8,831 nt of DNA from contig JAJZKS010000062.1 of assembly GCA_021850835.1 (NCBI GenBank), forward strand, positions 1 to 8,831, given 5' to 3'. Made by a program: the position numbers and the translations under genes. The notes under the pieces are model-generated. The model saw only the letters and a list, made by a program, of their open reading frames with translations. It was not told the origin of the DNA and searched no databases. This document shows, one piece after another, positions 1 through 6,761 of the stretch; the first letter of the stretch is position 1, and every line of letters begins with the position of its first letter. The stretch is from Thermoplasmata archaeon (GTDB lineage: Archaea > Thermoplasmatota > Thermoplasmata > Thermoplasmatales > Thermoplasmataceae).

Positions 1-34
1 CACGCCCGCTGCCAGTGAAGCAAAATGGAGATAT

Positions 35-526
35 TTACCTGGAACCGCGTTTCCTTATGATCTTGAACAGATCAGAGAGAGTCATGACACAGAAAATCAG
101 GCCGATCATGAGGCAGAAGAAAAAGAATATCTCCATATCGATGAAGAGCGGATTCTGTGCAACGAACAATGGTATCAGCCCGCCCGTGAAATATATGAGA
201 AGCAGCAGTGTTCCATCGAGAATGGTGAATACGAACAACCTGTTGATCTGTGAAAATATTGGCTTCTGTAGGCTTTCAGACGAGAATAGCGGGAGGACTG
301 CAACAATCATGGCATACGCGGTGAGCAGAAGGCCAATGAGCGTTCCGTAGAGGCCAAGGAGGCTCCCGTTGCTGAAGAAGTTTGAGAAATTGAGGGTGAG
401 CTGAGGATCCTCAAGATATTTTATGTAATGGTTTTCAAGGAAAAAGGTGAGAACGAAGGACAGGATCATAACCGTCTTGAGTTTGTAAAAGCTTTCCAGT
501 TCTTCCCTAATTTTTATTGCTGCCAA
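35..526 (-). CDS. Four-helix integral membrane protein, unknown function
   Basis: I do not recognise this 163-residue protein. It has a short charged N-terminus followed by about four hydrophobic segments, near residues 17-33, 55-80, 96-120 and 130-152, and a basic tail (IIRKRGSR) that would favour a cytoplasmic C-terminus. No catalytic motif or metal site is visible. The start is a TTG codon. An in-frame ATG 19 codons later would remove the charged N-terminus and cut into the first helix, and the TTG sits about 29 bases after a TATA-like box, as expected for a leaderless transcript. It follows the mocA-like gene on the same strand after about 75 bases but seems to have its own promoter, so a link to molybdenum metabolism is not implied. 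Existence as a gene is fairly likely; function is unknown. Confidence 0.7.
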   Translation of the reverse strand: MAAIKIREELESFYKLKTVMILSFVLTFFLENHYIKYLEDPQLTLNFSNFFSNGSLLGLYGTLIGLLLTAYAMIVAVLPLFSSESLQKPIFSQINRLFVFTILDGTLLLLIYFTGGLIPLFVAQNPLFIDMEIFFFFCLMIGLIFCVMTLSDLFKIIRKRGSR

Positions 527-551
527 CTTGAACCACTATAAATTTGTCCTG

Positions 552-559
552 TATTTAAA
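552..559 (-). promoter_or_regulatory. TATA-like box for the membrane protein gene
   Basis: TTTAAATA on the minus strand, centred about 29 bases before the TTG start at 526. This spacing fits an archaeal promoter giving an almost leaderless mRNA. A second A/T-rich candidate, AAATTTATAG, lies closer to the gene at too short a distance. Confidence 0.45.
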
Positions 560-601
560 TATGAGTTTACGAGAAATACATCTATGTCCCATTGCCAAGT
601 A

Positions 602-1213
602 TCATTTTTCTGATTCTTCCAGCCTGCTGCAGATCTCCATGGCGTGCTCCAGGTCTTGGGGGGAATCTATGTCAGCAACCTCATCCGGGTCTTCAATCTC
701 CAATGACACCACTTCTTTCCTGTGTTTCACAAGTATCTCCCTTCCTCCGCTCTCCCCCTCTAGGCTCAGGAGCAGATCTGTGTATTTCCGCGGGAATATA
801 ACCGGCCCCCTGAGTACGCCAGCATGGCGGATGCAGGCCATCTTTTCCGGGTTCCCCTTCCATAATTCAACGAGCTTGTTAATGCTGCCTGTGCTGAAAA
901 ATGGCATGTCCCCGTTCATGAACAGGAAGCTGTCGAATTCTGGATCTGCCTTCAGGATTGCGGCTTTTATCGAGCTCGACATGCCGGCATCTGCATTTTC
1001 GTTGAAAATAATGCTTATCCTTTTGTCCTTGGGCACTATAGCTGCCTGTCCCCTTTCCCTGATGACTACTACGATTCTTCCCATACCTGTTCCCAAGGCA
1101 TTCTCCACTACCCTCTGCAGGACTGTCTTGCCGCATAGGACACGGGAAAGCTTGTCCACTCCAAGCCTCCTTGAAAAACCTGATGCCAGAATTACGGCCT
1201 GAATTCCTGCCAT
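602..1213 (-). CDS. mocA: MocA-like molybdenum cofactor nucleotidyltransferase
   Basis: A 203-residue protein of the MobA/MocA nucleotidyltransferase family (NTP_transf_3). It probably transfers CMP (or GMP) from the NTP to molybdopterin, producing the dinucleotide cofactor used by hydroxylases of the xanthine oxidase type. Seen: the N-terminal nucleotide loop ASGFSRRLGVDK (about residues 10-21), NADAGMSSSI (73-82) as in MocA, GDMP (101-104) for the catalytic metal, a substrate-side RGPVIFP / GESGGREIL stretch (136-161), and DIDSPQDL near the C-terminus. Length is normal for the family. The frame stays open upstream to a TTG at 1234, but I chose the ATG at 1213: family members begin just before the AVILA strand, and a TATA-like box lies 25 bases upstream of this ATG. 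It is divergent from xdhC and sits next to a Mo-hydroxylase operon, which strongly supports MocA over MobA. CTP versus GTP preference is inferred, not visible. Confidence 0.87.
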   Translation of the reverse strand: MAGIQAVILASGFSRRLGVDKLSRVLCGKTVLQRVVENALGTGMGRIVVVIRERGQAAIVPKDKRISIIFNENADAGMSSSIKAAILKADPEFDSFLFMNGDMPFFSTGSINKLVELWKGNPEKMACIRHAGVLRGPVIFPRKYTDLLLSLEGESGGREILVKHRKEVVSLEIEDPDEVADIDSPQDLEHAMEICSRLEESEK

Positions 1214-1234
1214 TACATTAAAAACATAAAACAA

Positions 1235-1242
1235 GAATATTT
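1235..1242 (-). promoter_or_regulatory. TATA-like box for the mocA-like gene
   Basis: AAATATTC on the minus strand, centred about 25 bases before the ATG at 1213. It supports that start and a leaderless mRNA. It shares a roughly 135-base divergent spacer with the xdhC promoter. Confidence 0.45.
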
Positions 1243-1321
1243 GAGTTTTTCACATTCATGCATGGATAGGAAATCCCTCATTTGTGCATTCTTTCTCATT
1301 TTGCGTTGCCCTTAGGAAAAG

Positions 1322-1329
1322 CTAAATAG
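1322..1329 (+). promoter_or_regulatory. TATA-like box for xdhC
   Basis: CTAAATAG preceded by a purine-rich GGAAAAG stretch resembling a BRE. It is centred about 25 bases ahead of the ATG at 1350, and no Shine-Dalgarno site lies before that ATG, so a leaderless transcript is expected. Confidence 0.5.
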
Positions 1330-1349
1330 ATTTCTCAATAACAAAGAGC

Positions 1350-2195
1350 ATGGAGAACTACGATTTTGCCAGCAAGATTCATGAAATGAGTACAAAGGGG
1401 GAATCCTTTGTTGTTGCAACTGTTGTGAAGACTGAGGGGTCTTCCCTTGCTAAACCCGGGTTCAAGGTTGTAGTTTTCGATGACAAGATCATTTACGGAA
1501 CCCTTGGAGGAGCATGCCCAGAGTCGGTAATACTGGACGAGGCTAGAAAAGTCCTTGATTCAGGAACTCCAAAGAATATCAGGATACACCTTGAAGATGC
1601 TGGAAAGGGTATCGAGGCAATGATCTCGAGGCAGGTTCAGGATGAGATCTTTGTTGAGACCTTCTGCGGCGGGACAATCGATGTTTTCCTTGAGCCTTTC
1701 AGGCCGTTCGAACGCCTGGTGCTCATCGGCCAGGGAGGAAGGGATGAAGTAGAAGAATACTTAGTATTGCTGGGGAAGAAGCTGGACTTCAGGGTTACGG
1801 TCATAGACCATGCCCCCATGCTCAGCGAAAAACCGGATGAACTCATTTCAAACCTTGATTTCGACATGAAATCATACAAGTTCACAAACGATGACTTTGT
1901 TGTGATCCTCACAAAGGGAGAGAGGGACATTGAGGCACTTGAGGCCGTGTCCAAGGGCAGCCCGGCTTACGTTGGGCTAATGGCCAGCAGGAAGAGGGCT
2001 GCACATGATTTTGAAGTGCTTAAGGGTAAGGGCATTTCCCAGAAATTCCTCGACTCGGTCAATACACCCATTGGGGTGGACATTGGCGCAATAACACCAT
2101 TCGAGATTGCCATAAGCATTGCCTCCCAGATTACCAAAATGAGAAGGGAGAGGGTTTCCAAGGGCATTCCAAAGACAGATAAGGTAACGGCTTAA
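1350..2195 (+). CDS. xdhC: XdhC/CoxI family molybdenum-hydroxylase maturation factor
   Basis: A 281-residue two-domain protein. In bacterial systems XdhC binds the molybdenum cofactor, takes part in its sulfuration and helps insert it into the large subunit; I infer the same role here. The N-terminal domain (about residues 15-120) shows ATVVKTEGSS, YGTLGGACPES with Cys56, and TFCGGTIDVFLEP with Cys106, matching the family's conserved cysteine-containing turns. The C-terminal Rossmann-like domain (from residue 122) begins LVLIGQGG, continues VTVIDHAP, and ends with AYVGLMASRKR and PIGVDIGAITPFEIAISI, the most diagnostic block of the family. Variations: the usual PRxxG after GS is LAKPG, and the usual GGGCLE is GGACPE. 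It lies just upstream of the structural operon and divergent from the mocA-like gene. No T-run follows it, so read-through into the operon is possible, although that operon also has its own TATA-like box. Confidence 0.92.
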   Translation: MENYDFASKIHEMSTKGESFVVATVVKTEGSSLAKPGFKVVVFDDKIIYGTLGGACPESVILDEARKVLDSGTPKNIRIHLEDAGKGIEAMISRQVQDEIFVETFCGGTIDVFLEPFRPFERLVLIGQGGRDEVEEYLVLLGKKLDFRVTVIDHAPMLSEKPDELISNLDFDMKSYKFTNDDFVVILTKGERDIEALEAVSKGSPAYVGLMASRKRAAHDFEVLKGKGISQKFLDSVNTPIGVDIGAITPFEIAISIASQITKMRRERVSKGIPKTDKVTA

Positions 2196-2232
2196 ATTCT
2201 GTATAAATTATTCTATGGCAAAAATAATCTTC

Positions 2233-2240
2233 AAATTTAA
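2233..2240 (+). promoter_or_regulatory. TATA-like box for the Mo-hydroxylase operon
   Basis: AAATTTAA centred about 28 bases before the ATG at 2265, with no Shine-Dalgarno site near that ATG. This suggests separate, leaderless initiation of the three-gene operon in addition to any read-through from xdhC. The 69-base gap after xdhC also has a weak ATTATT/AATAAT inverted repeat. Confidence 0.45.
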
Positions 2241-2264
2241 GTAGTTTTAACCGTTATTTGGAAG

Positions 2265-3134
2265 ATGAATCCCCCAACTTTTGAATACTTTGCCCCAACA
2301 GGCATTGACGAAGTTATTGACATTCTAGCCAAATATCCTGGGGAAGCCAAGATACTTGCAGGCGGCCAGAGCATAATACCGCTGCTGAAATCCAGGATAT
2401 CTTCTATCCCTTACCTCGTATCCCTATCTGAGGTAAAGGGCCTCAGTTACATAGATGAGGGCAGTGAAGGAGTAAGGATCGGAGCCATGACCATTGACAG
2501 CGATCTCGAAAACTCTGATCTGGTTAAGAAGAGATTTCCGATACTGCATGACGCAACAGAACAGCTGGCAGATCCACTTGTGAGGAACGTTGGCACAATA
2601 GGTGGAAATCTCTCCCATGCCGATCCTGCAAATGACCTCCCCGCAGTTATGATCGCCCTGGGAGCCCGCTTCACCCTAAGGGGCAAGGGCGGTTCCAGGG
2701 AAGTCGAAGCAAAGGATTTCTTCCTGGACACTTTCACTACAGCCCTTGAGCCTGAAGAAGTCCTCACTGAGATTAACATCCCGTTCTGGGGAAAGAAGTC
2801 AGGTGGAGCCTATGTGAAATTCAAGAAGAACACTTGGAACTTCTCAGTAGCAGCTGTTGCTGTGCAGCTTGAACTTGACGGGAACAGGTGCAGGAAGGCA
2901 CATATTGCCACAACATCGGTCTCCCCCAAGTCGGGCAGAATGGAAAAGGCAGAGAAGGCCCTAATCGGAGCGGAACTGAATGATCATGCGATCAGCAAGG
3001 CTGCCGCAGAGGTTGCAGCCACATCAGAGCCGGTATCTGACTCATACGGGCCAGAGGAATACAAGAGGGAAATCTTAAGGAGAATTACACGCGAGGCCAT
3101 AAATAAGGCCTTGTCAAGGGCAGGAGGCAATTAA
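2265..3134 (+). CDS. Molybdenum hydroxylase, FAD-binding medium subunit (CoxM/CutM type)
   Basis: A 289-residue FAD subunit of a three-subunit molybdenum hydroxylase. It should pass electrons from the iron-sulfur subunit to an external acceptor. The FAD-binding domain shows [11 protein letters not shown] at about residues 32-42 and [16 protein letters not shown] at about 111-126, the two pyrophosphate-contacting segments of the family. The C-terminal CO-dehydrogenase flavoprotein domain follows, from about residue 180 (GAYVKFKK, then [12 protein letters not shown]). Length matches stand-alone CoxM/CutM proteins. The extra 4Fe-4S insertion of 4-hydroxybenzoyl-CoA reductase is absent. It is the first gene of the operon; its stop codon is one base before the small-subunit start, so translation is likely coupled. 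Confidence 0.94.
   Translation: MNPPTFEYFAPTGIDEVIDILAKYPGEAKILAGGQSIIPLLKSRISSIPYLVSLSEVKGLSYIDEGSEGVRIGAMTIDSDLENSDLVKKRFPILHDATEQLADPLVRNVGTIGGNLSHADPANDLPAVMIALGARFTLRGKGGSREVEAKDFFLDTFTTALEPEEVLTEINIPFWGKKSGGAYVKFKKNTWNFSVAAVAVQLELDGNRCRKAHIATTSVSPKSGRMEKAEKALIGAELNDHAISKAAAEVAATSEPVSDSYGPEEYKREILRRITREAINKALSRAGGN
3122..3127 (+). promoter_or_regulatory. Shine-Dalgarno site of the small-subunit gene
   Basis: AGGAGG inside the last codons of the medium-subunit gene, 8 bases before the ATG at 3136. It contrasts with the first genes of each transcript in this window, which lack such a site and appear leaderless. Confidence 0.7.
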
Positions 3135-3135
3135 G

Positions 3136-3660
3136 ATGGTTAGCAAGAAGAATATTTCAATCACAGTAAATGGGGAAGCGAAAGAAGCTGAAGTGGAACC
3201 AAGGATGCTCCTTGCACACTTCCTGAGGGATGTCGTCGGGCTCACAGGCACACACATTGGATGCGACACAACAAACTGCGGCGCATGCACAGTTATAATG
3301 GACGGCAAGGCAGTGAAGTCATGCACAATCCTTGCAGTGCAGGCAAATGGAAGGAAGATTCTCACAATCGAGGGACTTTCAAAGGGCAGGGAGAAGCTCC
3401 ACCCGGTACAGCAGTCATTCGTGGACAAGCATGGCCTGCAGTGCGGATACTGCACATCGGGAATGATTCTTACATCCTACTGGCTGCTCAAGAACAGGAA
3501 GAACGTTACAGAAGAGGAGATAAGGGCTGCCATTTCAGGGAACCTGTGCAGGTGCACGGGATATGACAACATAGTGGAATCAATAAAGGATGCCAGCAAG
3601 AAGATGGAAGAGGAAGGCGACCCAATCGAGGAGCATCCCGAAATCAAGGTCAGGGCATAG
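3136..3660 (+). CDS. Molybdenum hydroxylase, [2Fe-2S] small subunit (CoxS/CutS type)
   Basis: A 174-residue electron-transfer subunit carrying two [2Fe-2S] clusters that link the Mo site to FAD. The N-terminal plant-ferredoxin domain has Cys43, Cys48 and Cys51 in [12 protein letters not shown] and Cys63 in AVKSCT. The C-terminal helical domain has Cys103 and Cys106 in [10 protein letters not shown] and Cys138 and Cys140 in [12 protein letters not shown]. All eight ligands are therefore present. The C-terminus extends about 20-25 residues past the family core as an acidic, charged tail ([14 protein letters not shown]). The ATG has a strong Shine-Dalgarno site, and the TAG stop directly abuts the next frame. 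It is the middle gene of a medium-small-large operon, the same order as coxMSL. Confidence 0.96.
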   Translation: MVSKKNISITVNGEAKEAEVEPRMLLAHFLRDVVGLTGTHIGCDTTNCGACTVIMDGKAVKSCTILAVQANGRKILTIEGLSKGREKLHPVQQSFVDKHGLQCGYCTSGMILTSYWLLKNRKNVTEEEIRAAISGNLCRCTGYDNIVESIKDASKKMEEEGDPIEEHPEIKVRA

Positions 3661-3663
3661 GTG
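3659..3663 (+). promoter_or_regulatory. Possible Shine-Dalgarno site deciding the large-subunit start
   Basis: AGGTG overlaps the small-subunit stop codon and lies 6 bases before an ATG at 3670, in frame with the GTG at 3661. If used, the large subunit starts at 3670 and is three residues shorter. The GTG itself has only weaker purine stretches upstream (AAGGT, AGGG). Confidence 0.4.
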
Positions 3664-5700
3664 CAGGAAATGGAACTTAGTGAAAAACTGGTAAGAGGGG
3701 AAGGAAGGTTCGTAGACGACATCCAGATGCCCGGCATGCTTTACCTTGGCTTCGCAAGGAGCCAGTATGCGAGGGCAAAAATCCTTAAGATTTCTGGGGC
3801 ACACCTGACCCACAAGGAAGTGAATTTCGAGGTTGTTGAAGTAGGCGAAGGAGCCACTGAGGGCGGGCCCACAGCACTTAGCCATCCAGTGCTTGCCAAC
3901 GGCTATGTGGGATATGTCGGGCAGCCAGTGGCCGCCGTATATTCGGATGACCGCTACACTGCAGAGGATCTCATAGATTCGGTTGAAATCGAATACGAAC
4001 CTTTGAAAGCCATAGTGGATCCTGAAGAATCCCTCAAGAGGGAGGCCATGTATCCGGGGGTCAGGTCCAATGCAATTGTGGACAGGTACTTCGGGAAAGA
4101 ATTCACCCCTGACCCTTCAGATATAGTTATTGAAAGGAGGCTTGTCAACAGGAGGATTGCGACCAACCCAATTGAGCCAAGGGGGATAGTGGCAGCATAT
4201 GACGGGAACAAGCTCACAGTATGGGTAAGCACGCAGAGCGCACACTCCATAAAGGAAGGGCTCAGCGAAGCCCTGAAGATGGAGCCTGACAGGATCAGGG
4301 TTGTCCAGGTTGATACGGGAGGAGCATTTGGGCTCAAGGGCGGCCTGTTCCCGGAATATGTAGTTGCCTGCTATCTTGCAATGAAGGAGAGGCGCCCTGT
4401 TAAGTGGATTGAAACCAGGAGGGAACACCTCCTGGCTAGCAGGCCCGGAAGAGGAGTCGTAGCAAACCTGAAACTATACGCGAAGAGAGATGGCACCATA
4501 ACAGGGCTGAAGGGGGATGTCATTGTTGACAATGGCGCTTTCACAGGCGGTTCCGGTGAATTCTCCCCCATGTTCATTGCACGCCAGCTGGCTGGGGCAT
4601 ACTATCTTCCAAACGCCCATGTGAGGGCACTGTCTGTCCTTACAAACAAAGCACCCCAGGGACCGTACAGGGGGGCTGGAAGGCCGGAGGCCATGTATTT
4701 CATCGAGAGGCTGGTAGACGGCCTTGCAGACGAGCTGAAAATGGATCCGGTGGAACTGAGGCTCATTAATGCCGCAAAGGAAACCTATACCTCGCCCCTT
4801 GGAATGCAGGTTGAGAAGTCGAGGGCTTTCCTTGAGAGTGCAATAAAGGAGCTTGACTACGAGAAATACAAGGAAAAGGAAAATGTCGGGTTTGCATTCC
4901 TGATCCTGTACCATGCCACAGCAGGAGGCGAATCCGCAAGGATCAAAGTCGAAGATGGAAGGCTCAAAGTCTGGACTGGCGGAAATGCACATGGCCAGAG
5001 GCATGACATCTTCATCAAGACGCTCCTGAAGGAAGAACTTGGCGTATCCGAAGACCTGGTTGATGCCTTGAAAGGAGACACCGACCAGCTTCAGGACGGA
5101 GTTGGCGCATGGGGTAGCAGGTCATCCATGGTTCTTTCCTCTGCTGTCATCGTTGCAGCAAGGAAGATAAAGGAACAGATAGAGAAGAAGCATGGAAAGT
5201 ACACACTTAAGGCGCTACTGGATGGAAACTGGGATGAATACGAGTTCTTCAAGTACGACAAGACTGAGAGCAGCCTTGGCGCAAACCTTGTGACTGCAGA
5301 TGTAGACGGCTACGGCAGGGTAAGGGTCAAGGAATGCCTTTCCTACTATGACGCAGGCCGCGTGCTGGATCCGGACAATGCCAGGGGCCAGAATGCGGGA
5401 GGCGCTGTACAGGGAATTGGCCAGACCCTTTCTGAGGAACTCGCTTTCGATGAGGACGGGCTTCCCCTGATAACATCCATTTCCGATGCAGGAGTGCTCT
5501 CTGCTGACCTTGTGCCGAAGTTTGGGATAAAATTCCACAAGTCCGAATCACCCCTGCCATCCAAGGCAAAGGGAATAGGAGAAGCACCCACAATCGGAGT
5601 TCCCATCGCCCTTTCAAGGGCCATTGAGAAAGCCACAGGAAAACTCATTGTTGAGACCCCGATCAAGCCGGAATACCTTCTCCCTGCGGGGAAGGATTAA
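3661..5700 (+). CDS. Molybdenum hydroxylase, molybdopterin-binding large subunit (xanthine oxidase family)
   Basis: A catalytic subunit of 679 residues, in the aldehyde oxidase/xanthine dehydrogenase family. Seen: EGRFVDDIQMPGMLY (14-28) opening the a/b-hammerhead domain, IEPRG (171-175), TGGAFGLKGG (219-228) at the Mo-cofactor pocket, PYRGAGR (335-341), AHGQRHD (443-449), GAWGSRS (482-488), and KGIGEAPTIG (637-646) with Glu641 as the expected catalytic base. Known: form I CO dehydrogenases have AYxCSFR with the copper-binding cysteine at the PYRGAGR position. That cysteine is missing, so this is not a classical CO dehydrogenase. An aldehyde (for example glyceraldehyde) or heterocycle is possible. 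It is about 90-130 residues shorter than typical members; part of the loss maps between residues about 500 and 545, the core motifs being intact. GTG at 3661 is annotated as start; ATG at 3670 is equally plausible. Confidence 0.93.
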   Translation: MQEMELSEKLVRGEGRFVDDIQMPGMLYLGFARSQYARAKILKISGAHLTHKEVNFEVVEVGEGATEGGPTALSHPVLANGYVGYVGQPVAAVYSDDRYTAEDLIDSVEIEYEPLKAIVDPEESLKREAMYPGVRSNAIVDRYFGKEFTPDPSDIVIERRLVNRRIATNPIEPRGIVAAYDGNKLTVWVSTQSAHSIKEGLSEALKMEPDRIRVVQVDTGGAFGLKGGLFPEYVVACYLAMKERRPVKWIETRREHLLASRPGRGVVANLKLYAKRDGTITGLKGDVIVDNGAFTGGSGEFSPMFIARQLAGAYYLPNAHVRALSVLTNKAPQGPYRGAGRPEAMYFIERLVDGLADELKMDPVELRLINAAKETYTSPLGMQVEKSRAFLESAIKELDYEKYKEKENVGFAFLILYHATAGGESARIKVEDGRLKVWTGGNAHGQRHDIFIKTLLKEELGVSEDLVDALKGDTDQLQDGVGAWGSRSSMVLSSAVIVAARKIKEQIEKKHGKYTLKALLDGNWDEYEFFKYDKTESSLGANLVTADVDGYGRVRVKECLSYYDAGRVLDPDNARGQNAGGAVQGIGQTLSEELAFDEDGLPLITSISDAGVLSADLVPKFGIKFHKSESPLPSKAKGIGEAPTIGVPIALSRAIEKATGKLIVETPIKPEYLLPAGKD

Positions 5701-5712
5701 TTTCCCAACCCA

Positions 5713-5734
5713 TTTTTTTGATATTCTTTTTTTT
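5713..5734 (+). terminator. T-rich terminator after the Mo-hydroxylase operon
   Basis: A run of 7 T (5713-5719) and a run of 8 T (5727-5734) start 13 bases after the large-subunit stop, without an obvious hairpin. This is typical of archaeal factor-independent termination. Confidence 0.6.
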
Positions 5735-5764
5735 GGTAAAAATGTAATAGGTTCCTTTAGCAAT

Positions 5765-5772
5765 TTTAATTA
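5765..5772 (+). promoter_or_regulatory. TATA-like box for the SDR-family gene
   Basis: TTTAATTA centred about 26 bases before the ATG at 5795, with no Shine-Dalgarno site next to the ATG. This fits a leaderless single-gene transcript after the upstream terminator. Confidence 0.45.
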
Positions 5773-5794
5773 ATCCTGTTGAGTTAAATAATTC

Positions 5795-6718
5795 ATGGGC
5801 AATGGAAGAACAGCCGCCATATTTGGCGCAACAGGCCAGATTGGCCAGGCTGTGATTCAGAAACTTACTGGAGAGGGGTGGAATATAAGGGTCTTTGCAA
5901 GGGATACTGCAAAGAGCAGCCAGCTTTTTCCAGGTGTAAAGGAACAGTACCAGTGGGATTACAGGAAAGACGATTGGCAGGAACACCTTGACGGCACCGA
6001 CGTGGTGTTCAATTTCAGCGGTGCCCCCATTTTCCAGAAATGGAAGGGGGATTACAAAAGGGAGATCGTTGAATCAAGGGTTCTGGCAACGGCAAGGATT
6101 GCTGATGCAATATGCAAGGCAGAGAACAGGCCAAAGGTTTTCATAAATGGATCAGCAGCAGGGATTTATGGGTACAACACCTGGAATGATGATACTGTAA
6201 CGGAGGACTACCCCACGGGAAAGGATTTCTGGGGGAAATTTGTCAGCGACTGGGAAAAATCTGCACTGAATGCCGAAGAGTGCGGAACGAGGGTCATAAA
6301 CATACGCACCACAGTGGTTCTAGACAAGGAGACTGGAGCCCTTCCCCAGCTTATGAATGCATTCAACAAAGGCATAGGGGGCCCAATCAGGCCGGGGAGC
6401 CAGTGGTTCCCCTGGATACATGTAGAGGACGAGGTCGGAATTATGCTCTATGCAATGAATATAGAGACAGTATCAGGCCCTATTAATGCCTCGGCCCCGG
6501 ATGTTCCAAGAATGAGGGAATTTGCGGAATCCCTTGGAAAAGCAATGGGAAAGCCCTCCAGGATCCCCATTCCGGTAACAATACTGCGGCTGTTGATGGG
6601 TGAAGTCTCGAAGATTCTCGCAAATGGGAGGAAGGTTGTGCCGAAGAAGGCAGAGGAGATCGGTTATCAGTTCAAGTACCCAGAACTGGATAAGGCTCTG
6701 GAAAGCCTGCTGAAATGA
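5795..6718 (+). CDS. TIGR01777 / SDR39U1-type epimerase-family protein
   Basis: A 307-residue atypical extended SDR protein of the TIGR01777 family (YfcH, SDR39U1), predicted to bind NAD(P); the substrate is unknown even for well-studied members. Seen: the dinucleotide loop FGATGQIG (10-17), NFSGAPIFQKW (73-83), ESRVLATARIADAI (93-106), NGSAAGIYGY (118-127), DWEKSAL (152-158), RVINIRTTVVLDKETGALP (166-184), GIGGPIRPGSQWFPWIHVED (193-212), GPINASAPD (228-236), and a C-terminal DUF1731-like segment (about 255-305) ending with GYQFKYPELDKALESLL. The order and spacing of these blocks match the family closely and the length is normal. The classical catalytic YxxxK pair is not obvious. It stands alone between a terminator and the surface-protein gene, so there is no operon clue. 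The family is commoner in bacteria and eukaryotes, so transfer into this lineage is possible but untested. Confidence 0.9.
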   Translation: MGNGRTAAIFGATGQIGQAVIQKLTGEGWNIRVFARDTAKSSQLFPGVKEQYQWDYRKDDWQEHLDGTDVVFNFSGAPIFQKWKGDYKREIVESRVLATARIADAICKAENRPKVFINGSAAGIYGYNTWNDDTVTEDYPTGKDFWGKFVSDWEKSALNAEECGTRVINIRTTVVLDKETGALPQLMNAFNKGIGGPIRPGSQWFPWIHVEDEVGIMLYAMNIETVSGPINASAPDVPRMREFAESLGKAMGKPSRIPIPVTILRLLMGEVSKILANGRKVVPKKAEEIGYQFKYPELDKALESLLK

Positions 6719-6734
6719 GGGTCCGCCCAATGGC

Positions 6735-6749
6735 TTTTAGCTAATATAT
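6735..6749 (+). promoter_or_regulatory. Probable A/T-rich promoter element of the surface-protein gene
   Basis: TTTTAGCTAATATAT lies in the 43-base gap after the SDR gene and ends 12 bases before the ATG at 6762. Its left part is at a leaderless distance (about 24 bases), while the better TATA-like part (CTAATATA) is closer. The exact box is uncertain. Confidence 0.3.
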
Positions 6750-6761
6750 TGATACCTGTTT

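Noticed and set aside
15..350. Plus-strand open frame of 111 codons
   Set aside because: Antisense to the membrane-protein gene; the translation has no family pattern and the opposite strand gives clean hydrophobic helices and a promoter.
528..1202. Long plus-strand open frame of 224 codons
   Set aside because: Serine- and proline-rich shadow of the mocA-like gene, whose motifs and promoter are clear on the minus strand.
2208..2235. Weak inverted repeat ATTATT/AATAAT after xdhC as a terminator
   Set aside because: Only six A/T pairs and no following T-run; chance pairing in an A/T-rich spacer is enough to explain it.
4474..5004. Minus-strand open frame of 176 codons
   Set aside because: Lies entirely inside the large-subunit gene, with no start signals and a cysteine/proline-rich translation typical of antisense frames.
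3661..5700. Reading the operon as a true CO dehydrogenase (coxMSL)
   Set aside because: Gene order fits, but the large subunit lacks the AYxCSFR cysteine motif, so the symbols coxM, coxS and coxL were not assigned.
5663..5986. Minus-strand open frame across the operon terminator
   Set aside because: It spans the T-runs and the SDR promoter and start; the lysine-rich middle is just the complement of the T-runs.
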